Translations under genes and position numbers: made by a program
From: Lentimicrobiaceae bacterium
GTDB taxonomy: Bacteria > Bacteroidota > Bacteroidia > Bacteroidales > F082
Direction of reading: 5' to 3'
Assembly: GCA_015061335.1 (NCBI GenBank)
Contig: SUWT01000024.1
Location: 1 to 33,803 of the forward strand
Length of the DNA stretch: 33,803 bases
Notes under the pieces: generated by a model
The model's database searches: none
The model's input: the letters and a program-made list of their open reading frames with translations, nothing else
What the model was told of the DNA's origin: nothing
In this document: positions 1-8,605 of the stretch, piece after piece
Position numbering within the stretch: the first letter of the stretch is position 1
Layout of the letters: every line of letters begins with the position of its first letter

Positions 1-402
1 TTGAATATTGTCGTAGTGGAAATCAGGATTTTCAAGGTCTAAGAAGCACAATGCTTTTCCATCAAACAGTCCGTATTGTTCAAGATGTTCACGGGCATAT
101 CTTACGCCGCCCGTGTTATAATTTATGAAATAGAAATTTATGCTGTCACTATATTTGCTGTATGCGGGAGAATAAGTTTCCTCAAAATGCCTCATGCATG
201 GACCGCAACACACACTATAGAAAACAACGATTTTATATTTTGTAGTGTCTGAAGTGATCAATGCTTTCAGATCTTCAGCGTCTATACATTCTATATAATC
301 GTTTGATTGTGCGTAACGAACATTCTTTTTGCTCGGAATACAAACGTGTGCGCATGAAGTCGAAATTATGCAGATAATAAAGATTAGTAATATTTTTTTC
401 AT
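1..402 (-). CDS. Thioredoxin-like lipoprotein, partial (C-terminus beyond left edge)
   Basis: An open frame of 134 codons runs from an ATG at 402 to the window edge without a stop, so only the N-terminal part is present. It begins with a lysine pair and a hydrophobic stretch ending in STSC, a plausible lipobox (signal peptidase II), so the protein is probably anchored in an envelope membrane. About 70 residues in there is a hydrophobic beta-strand followed by VCCGPCMRHF, which contains a thioredoxin-type CGPC active site. A periplasmic thiol-disulfide oxidoreductase role follows from the family; the substrate is unknown. A TAnnTTTG element lies 25 bp upstream. It is transcribed divergently from the biotin ligase gene. 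Confidence 0.75.
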   Translation of the reverse strand, partial: MKKILLIFIICIISTSCAHVCIPSKKNVRYAQSNDYIECIDAEDLKALITSDTTKYKIVVFYSVCCGPCMRHFEETYSPAYSKYSDSINFYFINYNTGGVRYAREHLEQYGLFDGKALCFLDLENPDFHYDNIQ

Positions 403-426
403 TCTGTGGAGATTTAAAACTACTTG

Positions 427-434
427 CAAATATA
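427..434 (-). promoter_or_regulatory. Putative -7 promoter element for the thioredoxin-like lipoprotein
   Basis: On the minus strand this reads TATATTTG, an exact match to the Bacteroidota primary-sigma -7 consensus TAnnTTTG, 24 bases before the start codon. No convincing -33 TTTG is visible at the expected distance. Confidence 0.45.
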
Positions 435-453
435 TGTAAAAAAAACATTTTAT

Positions 454-481
454 TATGAATTATGCATTATGAATTGTGCAT
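454..481 (+). repeat. Heptanucleotide tandem repeat, TATGMAT type, 4 units
   Basis: Four consecutive 7-bp units read TATGAAT, TATGCAT, TATGAAT and TGTGCAT with no indels. The array lies in the short space between the divergent lipoprotein and biotin ligase genes. It is one of several 7-bp-period repeats of different sequence within about 1 kb. Confidence 0.8.
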
Positions 482-532
482 TATTTTACAAAAACTGCAC
501 TATTGATTGTGCAAAATGTTTATTTTCGCATC

Positions 533-1282
533 ATGAAAATAACTCATTTCAAAAATATAGATTCTACGAATTCTTACCTTCAGAATCTTTTAGATAAAGG
601 TGAAGATGTTGCTGATAATGTTGTCGTCACCGATTTTCAGACATCGGGAAAAGGTCAGGGAAAGAACGTCTGGCAGAGTGAAGATGGAAAGAATCTGCTT
701 TTCAGCATCGCTCTTGATATGAGTTTTCTCAAAGCTGAAGATCAGTTTCTTCTAACTCAGATGGTTTCTGTCGCCATGATTAACGTTTTGAAAAATTATC
801 TTCCTGAAGAAAATCTTTTCATAAAATGGCCTAACGACATTTATTATAAAGATAAGAAAATCGCAGGCATCTTAATTAAAAACGAGATTAAAGGAATGAT
901 GCTTGGAACTTCCATCATAGGCATCGGACTTAATGTAAATCAAACTACTTTCGATGAAAATCTTCCCAATCCAATCTCAATGAAGATGATTACCGGAAAG
1001 GATTATGATTTGGAAGAGATACTTTTAGCTATCAGCTGTCAGCTATCAGCCGTCAGCAATTATGTCAACAGACAACAGACAACAGACAACAGACCTTGTA
1101 TAACTTTCAATTCTCAATACACTTCATATTTGTATCGTTATGAGCAATGGACTTTTTATGAACACGAAGGTATTGTCAAAGAAATGATGATCATAGGCTT
1201 TGACAAATACGGACGACTCATCTTAAAAGAAAAAAACGACCGTGAAGTCGTTTGTAATCAGAAGGAAATCATTTTCAGTTAG
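533..1282 (+). CDS. birA: Biotin--[acetyl-CoA-carboxylase] ligase (BirA-type, no DNA-binding domain)
   Basis: This enzyme activates biotin with ATP and attaches it to the carrier lysine of biotin-dependent carboxylases in the cytoplasm. I place the start at the ATG at 533 (249 aa), because the protein then opens with MKITHFKNIDSTN as in the family. The longer frame from a GTG at 476 would translate repeat-derived sequence. The catalytic domain shows DSTN (10-13), the biotin/ATP loop GKGQGKNVW (39-47) and KWPND (98-102) followed by KKIAGILIK. A small C-terminal domain occupies about 197-249. There is no N-terminal helix-turn-helix, so it is probably not a repressor. Oddly, residues 165-187, the linker between domains, are encoded by two tracts of 7-bp tandem repeats. 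The TAG stop lies inside a TTAGGAATT motif. Confidence 0.9.
   Translation: MKITHFKNIDSTNSYLQNLLDKGEDVADNVVVTDFQTSGKGQGKNVWQSEDGKNLLFSIALDMSFLKAEDQFLLTQMVSVAMINVLKNYLPEENLFIKWPNDIYYKDKKIAGILIKNEIKGMMLGTSIIGIGLNVNQTTFDENLPNPISMKMITGKDYDLEEILLAISCQLSAVSNYVNRQQTTDNRPCITFNSQYTSYLYRYEQWTFYEHEGIVKEMMIIGFDKYGRLILKEKNDREVVCNQKEIIFS
1025..1059 (+). repeat. Heptanucleotide repeat, TCAGCTA type, inside birA
   Basis: Five 7-bp units read TTAGCTA, TCAGCTG, TCAGCTA, TCAGCCG and TCAGCAA, in register. They encode residues 165-175 of the biotin ligase, at the junction of the catalytic and C-terminal domains. Confidence 0.75.
1066..1093 (+). repeat. Heptanucleotide repeat, CAACAGA x4, inside birA
   Basis: Four perfect 7-bp units of CAACAGA encode about residues 178-187 of the biotin ligase. 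Seven is not a multiple of three, so gain or loss of one or two units would shift the reading frame of the last 60 or so residues. Confidence 0.85.
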
Positions 1283-1380
1283 GAATTAAAGAGAATCTGT
1301 AAATTCCACGTTTAATAAACTTTGATAATGAAAATTAAAACTCATAAATCATTTGCAAAACAATCTAAATTAAAACAATC

Positions 1381-1485
1381 CCTAATCCCCAATTCCTAAT
1401 TCCTAATTCCTAATTCCTAATTCCTAATCCCCAATCCCTAATCCCTAATTCCTAATTCCTAATTCCTAATTCCCAATCCCTAATT
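1381..1485 (+). repeat. Heptanucleotide tandem array, CCTAATT consensus, 15 units
   Basis: Fifteen consecutive 7-bp units cover 105 bp with no indel. Units vary only at position 3 (T/C) and position 7 (T/C): CCTAATT, CCTAATC, CCCAATT and CCCAATC. The array sits between the convergent biotin ligase and SRPBCC genes, and its last unit contains the stop codon of the latter (TAG on the minus strand). The rest of the gap (1283-1380) is AT-rich and shows nothing recognisable. Confidence 0.95.
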
Positions 1486-1866
1486 ATTAAACCTTTCCGC
1501 CATCATATTAACCAGATTCTGCAATGGTCGTGATGCCATCATCTGCATAAGTGGATTAAGTTGAGCGTCTATTTCGAAACAACATTCGGAGGCAGACTCA
1601 TAGTTTCTTATATAAATATTCAACACAAATTGAAAAGGAGTCTTCCCTACAGGAGACAGCTGTATCAATTCATTTGGCTTGCGGTTGAAAACTCTTAACG
1701 CGATACTACCCATGCCTTGTATGGTGAATGATAAGTTATCGGCATCGCTGCTTATATTGACGACTTGTTCCGGCAAAATAGGCGGCATGTTGTTCATGTC
1801 GCCTATATATTCAAATAATTCTCTGTCAGATCGTAGATCTTTAACCCACTTGCTACTGAAAATCAT
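1480..1866 (-). CDS. SRPBCC (START/polyketide cyclase-like) family protein
   Basis: A 128-residue protein of the size and pattern of small SRPBCC-fold proteins. It opens with a strand (IFSSKWVKDLRSD), then a helix with FEYIGDMNNM, alternating strands, and a long C-terminal helix beginning around LNPLMQMMASRPLQNLV. From memory, Bacteroidota genomes often carry such a protein beside pyrE, and it resembles those in LNP-helix and SKPLQ-like positions. The fold binds hydrophobic ligands, but no ligand is known here. It starts 28 bp after pyrE on the same strand, so the two are probably cotranscribed. Its stop codon lies in the last unit of the heptanucleotide array. Confidence 0.75.
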   Translation of the reverse strand: MIFSSKWVKDLRSDRELFEYIGDMNNMPPILPEQVVNISSDADNLSFTIQGMGSIALRVFNRKPNELIQLSPVGKTPFQFVLNIYIRNYESASECCFEIDAQLNPLMQMMASRPLQNLVNMMAERFNN

Positions 1867-1894
1867 AGTTTTAAATCTTGACTTTAGCTAAAAA

Positions 1895-2542
1895 TTACAT
1901 TCTCGCATCACTCCATGCTTGTGGATTCTTTTTCCATTCCATCAGAGATTCAAGATCTTCTTCTCTTACATAGCTTTCTTGAATGGCTTTTTGTATCAAG
2001 ACATCATAATTGGTGAGCGTACATAACTCGCAATTGTTTTTCTTGAAGTTCTCAGCAGCTACATCCATACCGTATGTGAAGATGGCGAGCATTCCTTTTA
2101 TGATGGCACCTTTTTCACGTAATGCTTCCACAGCTAACAAACTCGATTTTCCTGTTGAAACAAGGTCTTCTATGATGACAACAGACTGTCCACTGTTGAT
2201 AATACCCTCGATTTGATTGTTCATGCCGTGCGATTTCTTCTCAGAGCGAACATAAACAAAAGGTAAGCCTAATTCTTGCGCTACCAAAGCTCCCTGAGGA
2301 ATACCGCCTGTCGCTACGCCGGCAATGACATCTGGCTTGCCAAATTTGTCTAAACACATCTTTACAAATTCCTCACGAATAAAAGTCCTAACTTGTGGAT
2401 ATGATAATGTAATACGATTGTCACAGTAAATAGGACTCTTTAACCCTGATGCCCATGTAAAAGGATTTGCAGGATTCAATTTTATTGCTTTAATTTGCAA
2501 AAGAAAATTGGCAAGTGCCATTGATGTTTCTAAATTGTTCAT
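1895..2542 (-). CDS. pyrE: Orotate phosphoribosyltransferase
   Basis: Converts orotate and PRPP to orotidine 5'-monophosphate in de novo pyrimidine synthesis (cytoplasmic). The 215-residue length is normal. The PRPP-binding motif VVIIEDLVSTGKSS lies at 121-134 with the acidic pair E125-D126. The catalytic loop is seen at RSEKKSHG (99-106), and the substrate region TWASGLKSPIYCDNR is near the N-terminus. The start ATG at 2542 fits the family. It heads a two-gene unit with the SRPBCC protein and is divergent from the Nudix gene with only 26 bp between start codons. Its likely -7 element therefore overlaps the start of the Nudix gene. Confidence 0.95.
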   Translation of the reverse strand: MNNLETSMALANFLLQIKAIKLNPANPFTWASGLKSPIYCDNRITLSYPQVRTFIREEFVKMCLDKFGKPDVIAGVATGGIPQGALVAQELGLPFVYVRSEKKSHGMNNQIEGIINSGQSVVIIEDLVSTGKSSLLAVEALREKGAIIKGMLAIFTYGMDVAAENFKKNNCELCTLTNYDVLIQKAIQESYVREEDLESLMEWKKNPQAWSDARM

Positions 2543-2565
2543 AAAACTAATATTAAATTATTTGG

Positions 2566-2573
2566 CAAATGTA
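2566..2573 (-). promoter_or_regulatory. Putative -7 promoter element for pyrE
   Basis: The minus strand reads TACATTTG, an exact TAnnTTTG match, 23 bases upstream of the pyrE start codon. It overlaps the ATG at 2569-2571 of the divergent Nudix gene. A TTTG -33 element at proper spacing is not clear. Confidence 0.5.
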
Positions 2574-3189
2574 CAGACTTTTTTGCAATAAAAAAATGCT
2601 TTTTAGTAGAAATTTTTCAGAAAAATTTTTGGATAATTATCACTATGATGATCATTGTTATCAACTTCTTGAAAATACAATAGATAGAATAAGATACTGG
2701 CTTGAAAATGAAACCGAGGATCTCAATCTTGATGATGTAGATAACGATATCCTGGCTGTTTCGATAAATACAATATTCAAATCAGCGCCGGCAGCAGGTG
2801 GTGTCGTGCTTATAAACGACGGAATAGCCGCTATCGAAAGAAACGGAATCCCCGATCTGCCCAAAGGTCACATAGAAAATGGTGAATCGGAAGATGTTGC
2901 CGCATTACGAGAAGTATATGAGGAAACAGCCTTGTCTGACCTCTCTATAATAAAAAAACTTCCTTCTACTTTTCATTGTTATCTTCTTAATAATCAATGG
3001 ACTATGAAAAAAACATCATGGTTTTTGATGAAATCAGATGCCGTTTTTGATCCTAAACCTCAACAGGAAGAAGGTATATCAAAAGTTTTTGTCTTAAATA
3101 AAGATAATGTAAATGATTTTTTAGAAAAGACATTCGTATCTTTGCGAATTACATTAGAAGAGGAAATCTTAAAGAATATTAACAGATAA
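2569..3189 (+). CDS. NUDIX hydrolase domain protein
   Basis: A 206-residue protein with a Nudix box at about 100-122: G, five residues, E, then REVYEET. It matches the consensus except that alanine replaces the usual last glycine. The first 70 residues form an extra N-terminal region (MYRLFCNKKMLF...) that I recall from other Bacteroidota Nudix proteins, which supports the ATG at 2569 over the internal ATG at 2596. Nudix enzymes hydrolyse nucleoside diphosphates linked to other groups; the substrate is not predictable here. coaD follows after 25 bp on the same strand, so the two are probably in one operon. A link to CoA metabolism (some Nudix enzymes cleave CoA) is only speculation. Confidence 0.85.
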   Translation: MYRLFCNKKMLFSRNFSEKFLDNYHYDDHCYQLLENTIDRIRYWLENETEDLNLDDVDNDILAVSINTIFKSAPAAGGVVLINDGIAAIERNGIPDLPKGHIENGESEDVAALREVYEETALSDLSIIKKLPSTFHCYLLNNQWTMKKTSWFLMKSDAVFDPKPQQEEGISKVFVLNKDNVNDFLEKTFVSLRITLEEEILKNINR

Positions 3190-3214
3190 TTTTTATTTGC
3201 CTTTTAGATGAAAT

Positions 3215-3688
3215 ATGAAAAAAGCTGTGTTCTCGGGTTCTTTCGACCCTATAACGAAAGGTCATGAATATATAGTGCGTCAAGCTTTGCCGCTTTTCGA
3301 TGAGATAATTGTGGCAATAGGTGTTAATATAATGAAAAAAAATACCTTTACTTTGGAACAACGTTTAGAATGGATTAGGGATGTCTTCTCAGACTGCCCA
3401 AATGTAAAAGTTAAGCATTATGAAGGTCTTACGGTAGATTTTTGCAAAGATAATTCCGCTTCTTTCATAATAAGAGGTTTGAGAGGCGCAACCGATCTTG
3501 AATATGAAAGCACTATAGCCGAAGCTAATAAGAAAATCAATGATGAGATTGAAACGGTCTTTTTCCTTACTGATCCTTCTTTGCGTTGTGTCTCGTCAAC
3601 AGTGGTAAGAGACCTTATAAAACATAATCATCCTATAGATGAGTTCGTCCCTAAGGTTGTCGCTGACAACTATAAACAACAACTTTAG
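3215..3688 (+). CDS. coaD: Pantetheine-phosphate adenylyltransferase
   Basis: Catalyses the fourth step of CoA synthesis, transferring AMP from ATP to 4'-phosphopantetheine to give dephospho-CoA (cytoplasm). The 157-residue length is typical. The nucleotidyltransferase signature GSFDPITKGH lies at 8-17 (the T-x-G-H motif), IIRGLRGATDLEYE follows near the middle, and the C-terminal ATP motif CVSSTVVRD is present. It lies between the Nudix gene (25 bp) and the thioredoxin-fold protein (32 bp), all on the + strand, consistent with one transcript. Confidence 0.95.
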   Translation: MKKAVFSGSFDPITKGHEYIVRQALPLFDEIIVAIGVNIMKKNTFTLEQRLEWIRDVFSDCPNVKVKHYEGLTVDFCKDNSASFIIRGLRGATDLEYESTIAEANKKINDEIETVFFLTDPSLRCVSSTVVRDLIKHNHPIDEFVPKVVADNYKQQL

Positions 3689-3720
3689 CAATATTTCCAA
3701 TCGTTTTTCGTTATATCTAT

Positions 3721-5106
3721 ATGAAAAAGATATGTTTATTCATTATATTGATAATCAACTTTTTAACAATTGAAAAACTGTCATCCCAAAATGTGGTTAT
3801 CAATGGAAAGGTCAATGAACCAAATGCATTGATCAGATTGTTTTCATACAATGATATGTTAAGTTGTGAAATGACTAAGATAGCAGAAACGAAATCTGAT
3901 CATGAGGGTGTTTTTAAACTTGAGGCTACTATTAATGAGATTGGTATCGCTCAAATAGCTGTTAATCTGGAACGTGTCGATTTTTTACTGAAACCAAACG
4001 CTACTTACGATCTTGAAATACTTATTCCTGAACAGGAGATAGAGTCGTCTTATTTCGAGCGTCAGAATCCTACATTAAAGATGAATAATGCTGATGATCA
4101 AGGTCTTTATTATCAGTATTATGCTTCTGAAACAATAATCAATGATTTTATTCTGGAACATTTTAATCAGATTTATAGGGGACGTCAGCTTTCCTTGCTT
4201 GATACTCTCGATGTTCGTATAGAGAAAGAGGTAGGTGATATAAAGTCTGATTTTGTGAGAGATTATGTTCGCTATAGAAAAGCCTCAATTCAGATGGCGG
4301 TTAATAACGATAATGCTAAAAAAGTTGTAAATCAATATTATGACAAGAATGAAATATTGTATTCTCAGCCTGCATACATGGAACTCTTTAGAGAGATTTT
4401 TACTGATTATCTTCTCTCTCGTCAGTTCGAGCCTTCAGAATTTATGCAGATGTATTATTCTGGTTATGACGCTTTCCTGTCTTATCTGAAGAATAAAGAT
4501 GCCTTTTTGGCAGAGAATCAGGAATTGACGGAATTAATCTTGTCATGGAACCTCAAGAGAATGTATTATGAATATCCGGATGAAAGGAAAATAACACTTA
4601 ATTATTTCGATGTCATAAAAGAAAGATCTGACAATCGGAAGAATAAAAAAATTATAGATGATATTCTTAAACAGATTCATCGATTGTCATTTGATTCTGA
4701 AGCTCCGGAATTTTCTTTAAGAGACAGAAATGGTAATGTGATAAAATTATCTGATTATCAGGATGATATGCTTATATTGCAGTTCGTAAATCATACATCT
4801 CACATGATAGATTATCATTTTGATAGGCTGAATGAGTTGTCGTACCAGTGGCAAGATTCTGTCAGGATTATCACCATAGCTACTAAAGATAGTTTTGAAG
4901 ATTTTAAACAAATGTTTGATAATAAGTCTATTACATGGAGTTTGCTTGATCTTGATGATGATATTTTGCTTTTAGAGGAATATCAGATCAGAACTTTCCC
5001 TGATTACATTATTTTAAGAAAAGGAGGTAAGATTGGCATGGCTCCAGCACCAGCACCAGATCAATATCTAGACTATCATGTAAGAAGAATTTATAAATAT
5101 TTATAA
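3721..5106 (+). CDS. Exported thioredoxin-fold (TlpA/AhpC-TSA-like) protein lacking the CxxC active site
   Basis: A 461-residue exported protein. The N-terminus has a signal peptide (MKKICLFIILIINFLTIEKL, cleavage probably after SSQ). Next is a DUF4369-like beta domain (VINGKVNEPNALIRLFSY...), a long helical middle (about 120-320), and a C-terminal thioredoxin-like domain starting at APEFSLRDRNGNVIKLSDY. In TlpA-type proteins the next strand is followed by WCxxC. Here the segment reads QFVNHTSHMIDYH, with T359-S360-H361-M362 in the active-site position and no cysteine. The cis-proline region (TFPDYIIL) is kept. It is therefore probably redox-inactive and may have a binding or structural role. 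It follows coaD closely and precedes secA, which appears to have its own promoter. Confidence 0.75.
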   Translation: MKKICLFIILIINFLTIEKLSSQNVVINGKVNEPNALIRLFSYNDMLSCEMTKIAETKSDHEGVFKLEATINEIGIAQIAVNLERVDFLLKPNATYDLEILIPEQEIESSYFERQNPTLKMNNADDQGLYYQYYASETIINDFILEHFNQIYRGRQLSLLDTLDVRIEKEVGDIKSDFVRDYVRYRKASIQMAVNNDNAKKVVNQYYDKNEILYSQPAYMELFREIFTDYLLSRQFEPSEFMQMYYSGYDAFLSYLKNKDAFLAENQELTELILSWNLKRMYYEYPDERKITLNYFDVIKERSDNRKNKKIIDDILKQIHRLSFDSEAPEFSLRDRNGNVIKLSDYQDDMLILQFVNHTSHMIDYHFDRLNELSYQWQDSVRIITIATKDSFEDFKQMFDNKSITWSLLDLDDDILLLEEYQIRTFPDYIILRKGGKIGMAPAPAPDQYLDYHVRRIYKYL

Positions 5107-5114
5107 AAATTGTT

Positions 5115-5122
5115 TATTTTTG
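5115..5122 (+). promoter_or_regulatory. Putative -7 promoter element for secA
   Basis: TATTTTTG matches TAnnTTTG exactly and lies 57 bases upstream of the secA ATG, giving a leader of roughly 50 nt. No good -33 TTTG is seen. It lies just after the stop of the upstream gene. Confidence 0.5.
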
Positions 5123-5179
5123 CATAACTTTTGATTAGGAAAAGTGTTAAACTTTGGAAAATAATTAACGAAATACGAT

Positions 5180-8100
5180 ATGGGATTTTTTGCTAAACTA
5201 TTCGGTAACAAAGCTTCACGTGATAATAAAGCTTTACAGCCATTATTAGATAAAACATTAGAAGCTTACGAAAAAATCAAAAACTTAGATATTGATGCTC
5301 TTCGTCATAAAACGGTAGAATTTAAGGAATATATCAGGAATTACTCATTGGAAGAAGAGAATCGTATCAAGGAACTTAAGCTTAAAGCGGAGAGTGAAGA
5401 TATAGATCTTGAGAAGAAGAATGAGATCTATGAACAGGTTGATAAACTTGAGAAACAGCAACTTGATAAGATAGAAGAGGCACTTAACAATATCATGCCA
5501 GATGCTTTTGCGGTTTTGAAGGAGACTGCAAAACGTTTTAAAGAGAATAAGGTTGTAGAAGCTACAGCAACAGAACTGGACCGTGAATTGGCGGCTAAAT
5601 TCGACCATATCAATATTGAAGGCGATAAGGTTTATTATAATAACAGCTGGGTTGCGGGTGGTAACGTTGTAAGTTGGGATATGATTCCGTATAATGTTCA
5701 GCTTATCGGTGGTGCCGTTTTGCATCAGGGAAAGATTGCTGAGATGGCAACAGGTGAAGGTAAAACCTTGGTGGCTACTTTGCCTGTTTATCTCAATGCT
5801 CTTGCCGGTCGTGGTGTTCACGTTGTTACTGTCAATGATTATCTTGCAAAACGTGACTCTGAGTGGATGGGAACTATATACGAGTTTTTAGGACTTACCG
5901 TCGATTGTATTGACAAACATGAGCCTAATACACAGGCACGTCGTAATGCTTATCTGGCAGATATCACATACGGTACCAATAACGAGTTTGGTTTCGACTA
6001 TCTTCGTGACAATATGACAGGTAATCCAGATGAGTTGGTTCAACGTAAGCATCATTATGCTATCGTTGACGAGGTTGACTCTGTTTTGATTGACGATGCC
6101 CGTACACCATTGATTATCTCCGGACCAACACCTCGAGGCGATAATCAAGAGTTTGATGTCCTTAAACCAGATGTCGTGAAACTTTATGAGGCTCAGAAAA
6201 GACTAGTGACATTATGTCTTGCTGATGCTAAGAAAATACTCACCGATCCTAAGGCTACGGAAGAACAGAAACGTCACGGCGCCGATCAGTTGTTCCGTGC
6301 TTATAGAGGTCTTCCTAAGAATAACGCTTTGATAAAGTTCTTGAGTGAAGAAGGTATGAAAGCCCTCATGCAAAAGACAGAAGGCTTCTACCTGCAAGAA
6401 CAACAGAAAAATATGCACCTCATCGATGACGAACTTTATTTTGTCATCGACGAGAAACTTCATAGTGTGGATCTTACAGAAAAAGGTATCGATGAACTGA
6501 CAAAAGCGTATAACGACCCTACATTCTTTATCCTTCCTGACGTGGGTAGCGAGGTGGCAGAACTGGAGCGTTCTAACCTCACTGATGATGAGAAAGTGTT
6601 GAAGAAATCAGAGCTGTTACGTAACTTTTCAGAGAAATCGGAACGTTTGCATACTATACAACAATTACTTAAAGCTTATACATTGTTTGAGAAAGACGTT
6701 GATTACGTCATTATGGACAATAAGATTAAGATTGTTGACGAACAAACAGGTCGTATCATGGAAGGTCGTCGTTGGTCTGATGGTTTGCATCAGGCTGTAG
6801 AGGCAAAAGAGAATGTTCGCGTTGAGGCGGCGACACAGACATATGCGACAATTACATTACAGAACTATTTCCGTATGTATCATAAACTTGCCGGTATGAC
6901 GGGTACTGCTGAGACAGAGGCTGGTGAATTTTGGGATATTTATAAGCTTGATGTAGTAGTAATTCCTACCAATAAGCCGATAGCGCGTATTGATAGTGAA
7001 GATCTGATATATAAGACGAAACGTGAGAAATATAATGCTGTCATAGATAAGATTGCAGAGTTTGTAGCAGATGGAAGACCTGTTTTGGTTGGTACTACAT
7101 CGGTGGAAGTCTCTGAGCTTTTGTCACGTATGCTTACACGTAAAGGTATTCCTCATAATGTCTTGAATGCTAAGTTGCATGCCAAGGAAGCCCAAATCGT
7201 TAAGGATGCGGGACAAGCAGGTGTAGTGACAATCGCTACTAATATGGCGGGTCGTGGTACCGACATCAAGTTGGGACCTGGCGTCAAAGAAGCTGGAGGT
7301 CTCGCTATCATAGGTACAGAACGTCATGAGTCACGCCGCGTTGACCGCCAGTTACGTGGTCGTTCCGGTCGTCAGGGCGATAACGGTAGCTCACAATTCT
7401 TCGTTTCTCTTGAAGACGACCTCATGCGTATGTTCGGCTCCGACCGTATAGCTCCTGTGATGGATAAACTTGGTCTGCAGGAAGGCGAGGTTATTCAACA
7501 TCCTATGATAACCAAACAGATTGAAAAGGCTCAGAAAAAAGTTGAAGAAAACCACTTCGGAACTCGTAAACACCTGCTCGAATACGATGACGTTATGAAC
7601 TCACAACGTGAGGCTATATATGAAAAAAGACGTCATGCGTTGTTCGGAGAACGTCTTTCTATCGATATCAATAATATGATGTATGACCTCGGTGAGTCCT
7701 TGATAGAGAAATATCAAGAAAATGGAGACTACGAAGGACTTAAGCTCGATGTGCTCTCTATGATGGGATTGGACCTTCCTTTTGATGAGGACGAATTCAA
7801 ACGTTCTAAGTCGGACAAATTGTCAGATGTCCTCTTCGAAAGAGCATCGGAGGTTTATAATAACAAAACTCGTATCATAGGCGAAAAAACACTTCCTGTA
7901 ATAGAGAATGTCTTTAAAAACACTCAATATGAAAACATTCTTATTCCTTTCACCGATGGAAAGAAGAGCATGAATGTTGTCGTAAATCTTAAGAAAGCTG
8001 TTGAGAATGGCGCTAAAGAGATAACATTGGCGGTGGAGAAATTTATTACTCTGGGAATCATAGACGAGTCGTGGAAAGAACATCTCCGTGAATTGGACGA

Positions 8101-8464
8101 GTTGAAACATTCCGTTCAGAATGCACATTACGAACAAAAAGATCCGCTTTTGATCTATAAGTTCGAGTCGTTCAATTTGTTTAAACAAATGATACAAAAA
8201 ATAAACAGCGACGTTATCTCATTCCTTATGAGAGCTGATGTCCCTATGCAAGATAACAATCAGGTCAGAGAACAGAGAGCTCGTGCTATTGACAAATCGA
8301 AATTGAAAGAGCAACGTACCGACTTGTTGGCACAATCACATAGCGATACACAACAACGTCAAGTGACACAGCCTGTACATGTAGAGAAAAAAGTAGGAAG
8401 AAACGACCCATGTCCATGTGGCAGTGGTAAGAAATATAAGAACTGTCACGGTAAAGAGGTTTAA
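5180..8464 (+). CDS. secA: Preprotein translocase ATPase SecA
   Basis: The ATP-driven motor of the SecYEG channel, which pushes unfolded preproteins across the inner membrane. At 1094 residues it has the enlarged size usual in Bacteroidota (about 900 in E. coli), with extra sequence in the region after residue 330. Walker A MATGEGKT is at 189-196 (K195). The DEVD box is at 297-300, followed by [14 protein letters not shown]. Motor domain 2 shows [10 protein letters not shown] and [11 protein letters not shown]. The C-terminal zinc-binding SEC-C motif is [14 protein letters not shown], with C1078, C1080, C1089 and H1090. Downstream is a repeat/hairpin region separating it from the convergent permease gene. 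Confidence 0.98.
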   Translation: MGFFAKLFGNKASRDNKALQPLLDKTLEAYEKIKNLDIDALRHKTVEFKEYIRNYSLEEENRIKELKLKAESEDIDLEKKNEIYEQVDKLEKQQLDKIEEALNNIMPDAFAVLKETAKRFKENKVVEATATELDRELAAKFDHINIEGDKVYYNNSWVAGGNVVSWDMIPYNVQLIGGAVLHQGKIAEMATGEGKTLVATLPVYLNALAGRGVHVVTVNDYLAKRDSEWMGTIYEFLGLTVDCIDKHEPNTQARRNAYLADITYGTNNEFGFDYLRDNMTGNPDELVQRKHHYAIVDEVDSVLIDDARTPLIISGPTPRGDNQEFDVLKPDVVKLYEAQKRLVTLCLADAKKILTDPKATEEQKRHGADQLFRAYRGLPKNNALIKFLSEEGMKALMQKTEGFYLQEQQKNMHLIDDELYFVIDEKLHSVDLTEKGIDELTKAYNDPTFFILPDVGSEVAELERSNLTDDEKVLKKSELLRNFSEKSERLHTIQQLLKAYTLFEKDVDYVIMDNKIKIVDEQTGRIMEGRRWSDGLHQAVEAKENVRVEAATQTYATITLQNYFRMYHKLAGMTGTAETEAGEFWDIYKLDVVVIPTNKPIARIDSEDLIYKTKREKYNAVIDKIAEFVADGRPVLVGTTSVEVSELLSRMLTRKGIPHNVLNAKLHAKEAQIVKDAGQAGVVTIATNMAGRGTDIKLGPGVKEAGGLAIIGTERHESRRVDRQLRGRSGRQGDNGSSQFFVSLEDDLMRMFGSDRIAPVMDKLGLQEGEVIQHPMITKQIEKAQKKVEENHFGTRKHLLEYDDVMNSQREAIYEKRRHALFGERLSIDINNMMYDLGESLIEKYQENGDYEGLKLDVLSMMGLDLPFDEDEFKRSKSDKLSDVLFERASEVYNNKTRIIGEKTLPVIENVFKNTQYENILIPFTDGKKSMNVVVNLKKAVENGAKEITLAVEKFITLGIIDESWKEHLRELDELKHSVQNAHYEQKDPLLIYKFESFNLFKQMIQKINSDVISFLMRADVPMQDNNQVREQRARAIDKSKLKEQRTDLLAQSHSDTQQRQVTQPVHVEKKVGRNDPCPCGSGKKYKNCHGKEV

Positions 8465-8477
8465 TACCTTTTTATAA

Positions 8478-8605
8478 ACGTGTCAATGACATCTTGTTTA
8501 TATCTTTTGGTGTCAGGAAGAGACGTGTCAATGACATCTTGTTTATATCTTTTGGTGTCAGGAAGAGACGTGTCAATGACATCTTGTTTATATCTTTTGG
8601 TGTCA
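8478..8605 (+). repeat. 45-bp tandem repeat, nearly three copies
   Basis: Two identical 45-bp units (8478-8522 and 8523-8567) are followed by a third that matches for 38 bp (8568-8605). Each unit begins ACGTGTCAATGACATC and contains TTTTGGTGTCAGGAAGAG. The array fills the space between the convergent secA and permease genes. It has no variable spacers and no cas genes nearby. Confidence 0.95.

Noticed and set aside
476..532. Upstream GTG start for the biotin ligase
   Set aside because: The 19 added residues are encoded partly by the heptamer repeat and do not match the family, whereas the ATG at 533 gives a standard N-terminus.
1381..1485. Telomere-like repeat (AATTAGG on the minus strand)
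   Set aside because: It lies internally between two genes of a bacterial chromosome, and similar 7-bp arrays of other sequence lie nearby; resemblance to TTAGGG is superficial.
5345..5821. Minus-strand frame of 158 codons opposite secA
   Set aside because: It is a shadow of strongly conserved secA coding sequence, with low-complexity Leu/Phe/Ile-rich translation.
8478..8605. CRISPR-like array
   Set aside because: The 45-bp units are directly adjacent with no unique spacers, only about three copies exist, and no cas genes are near.
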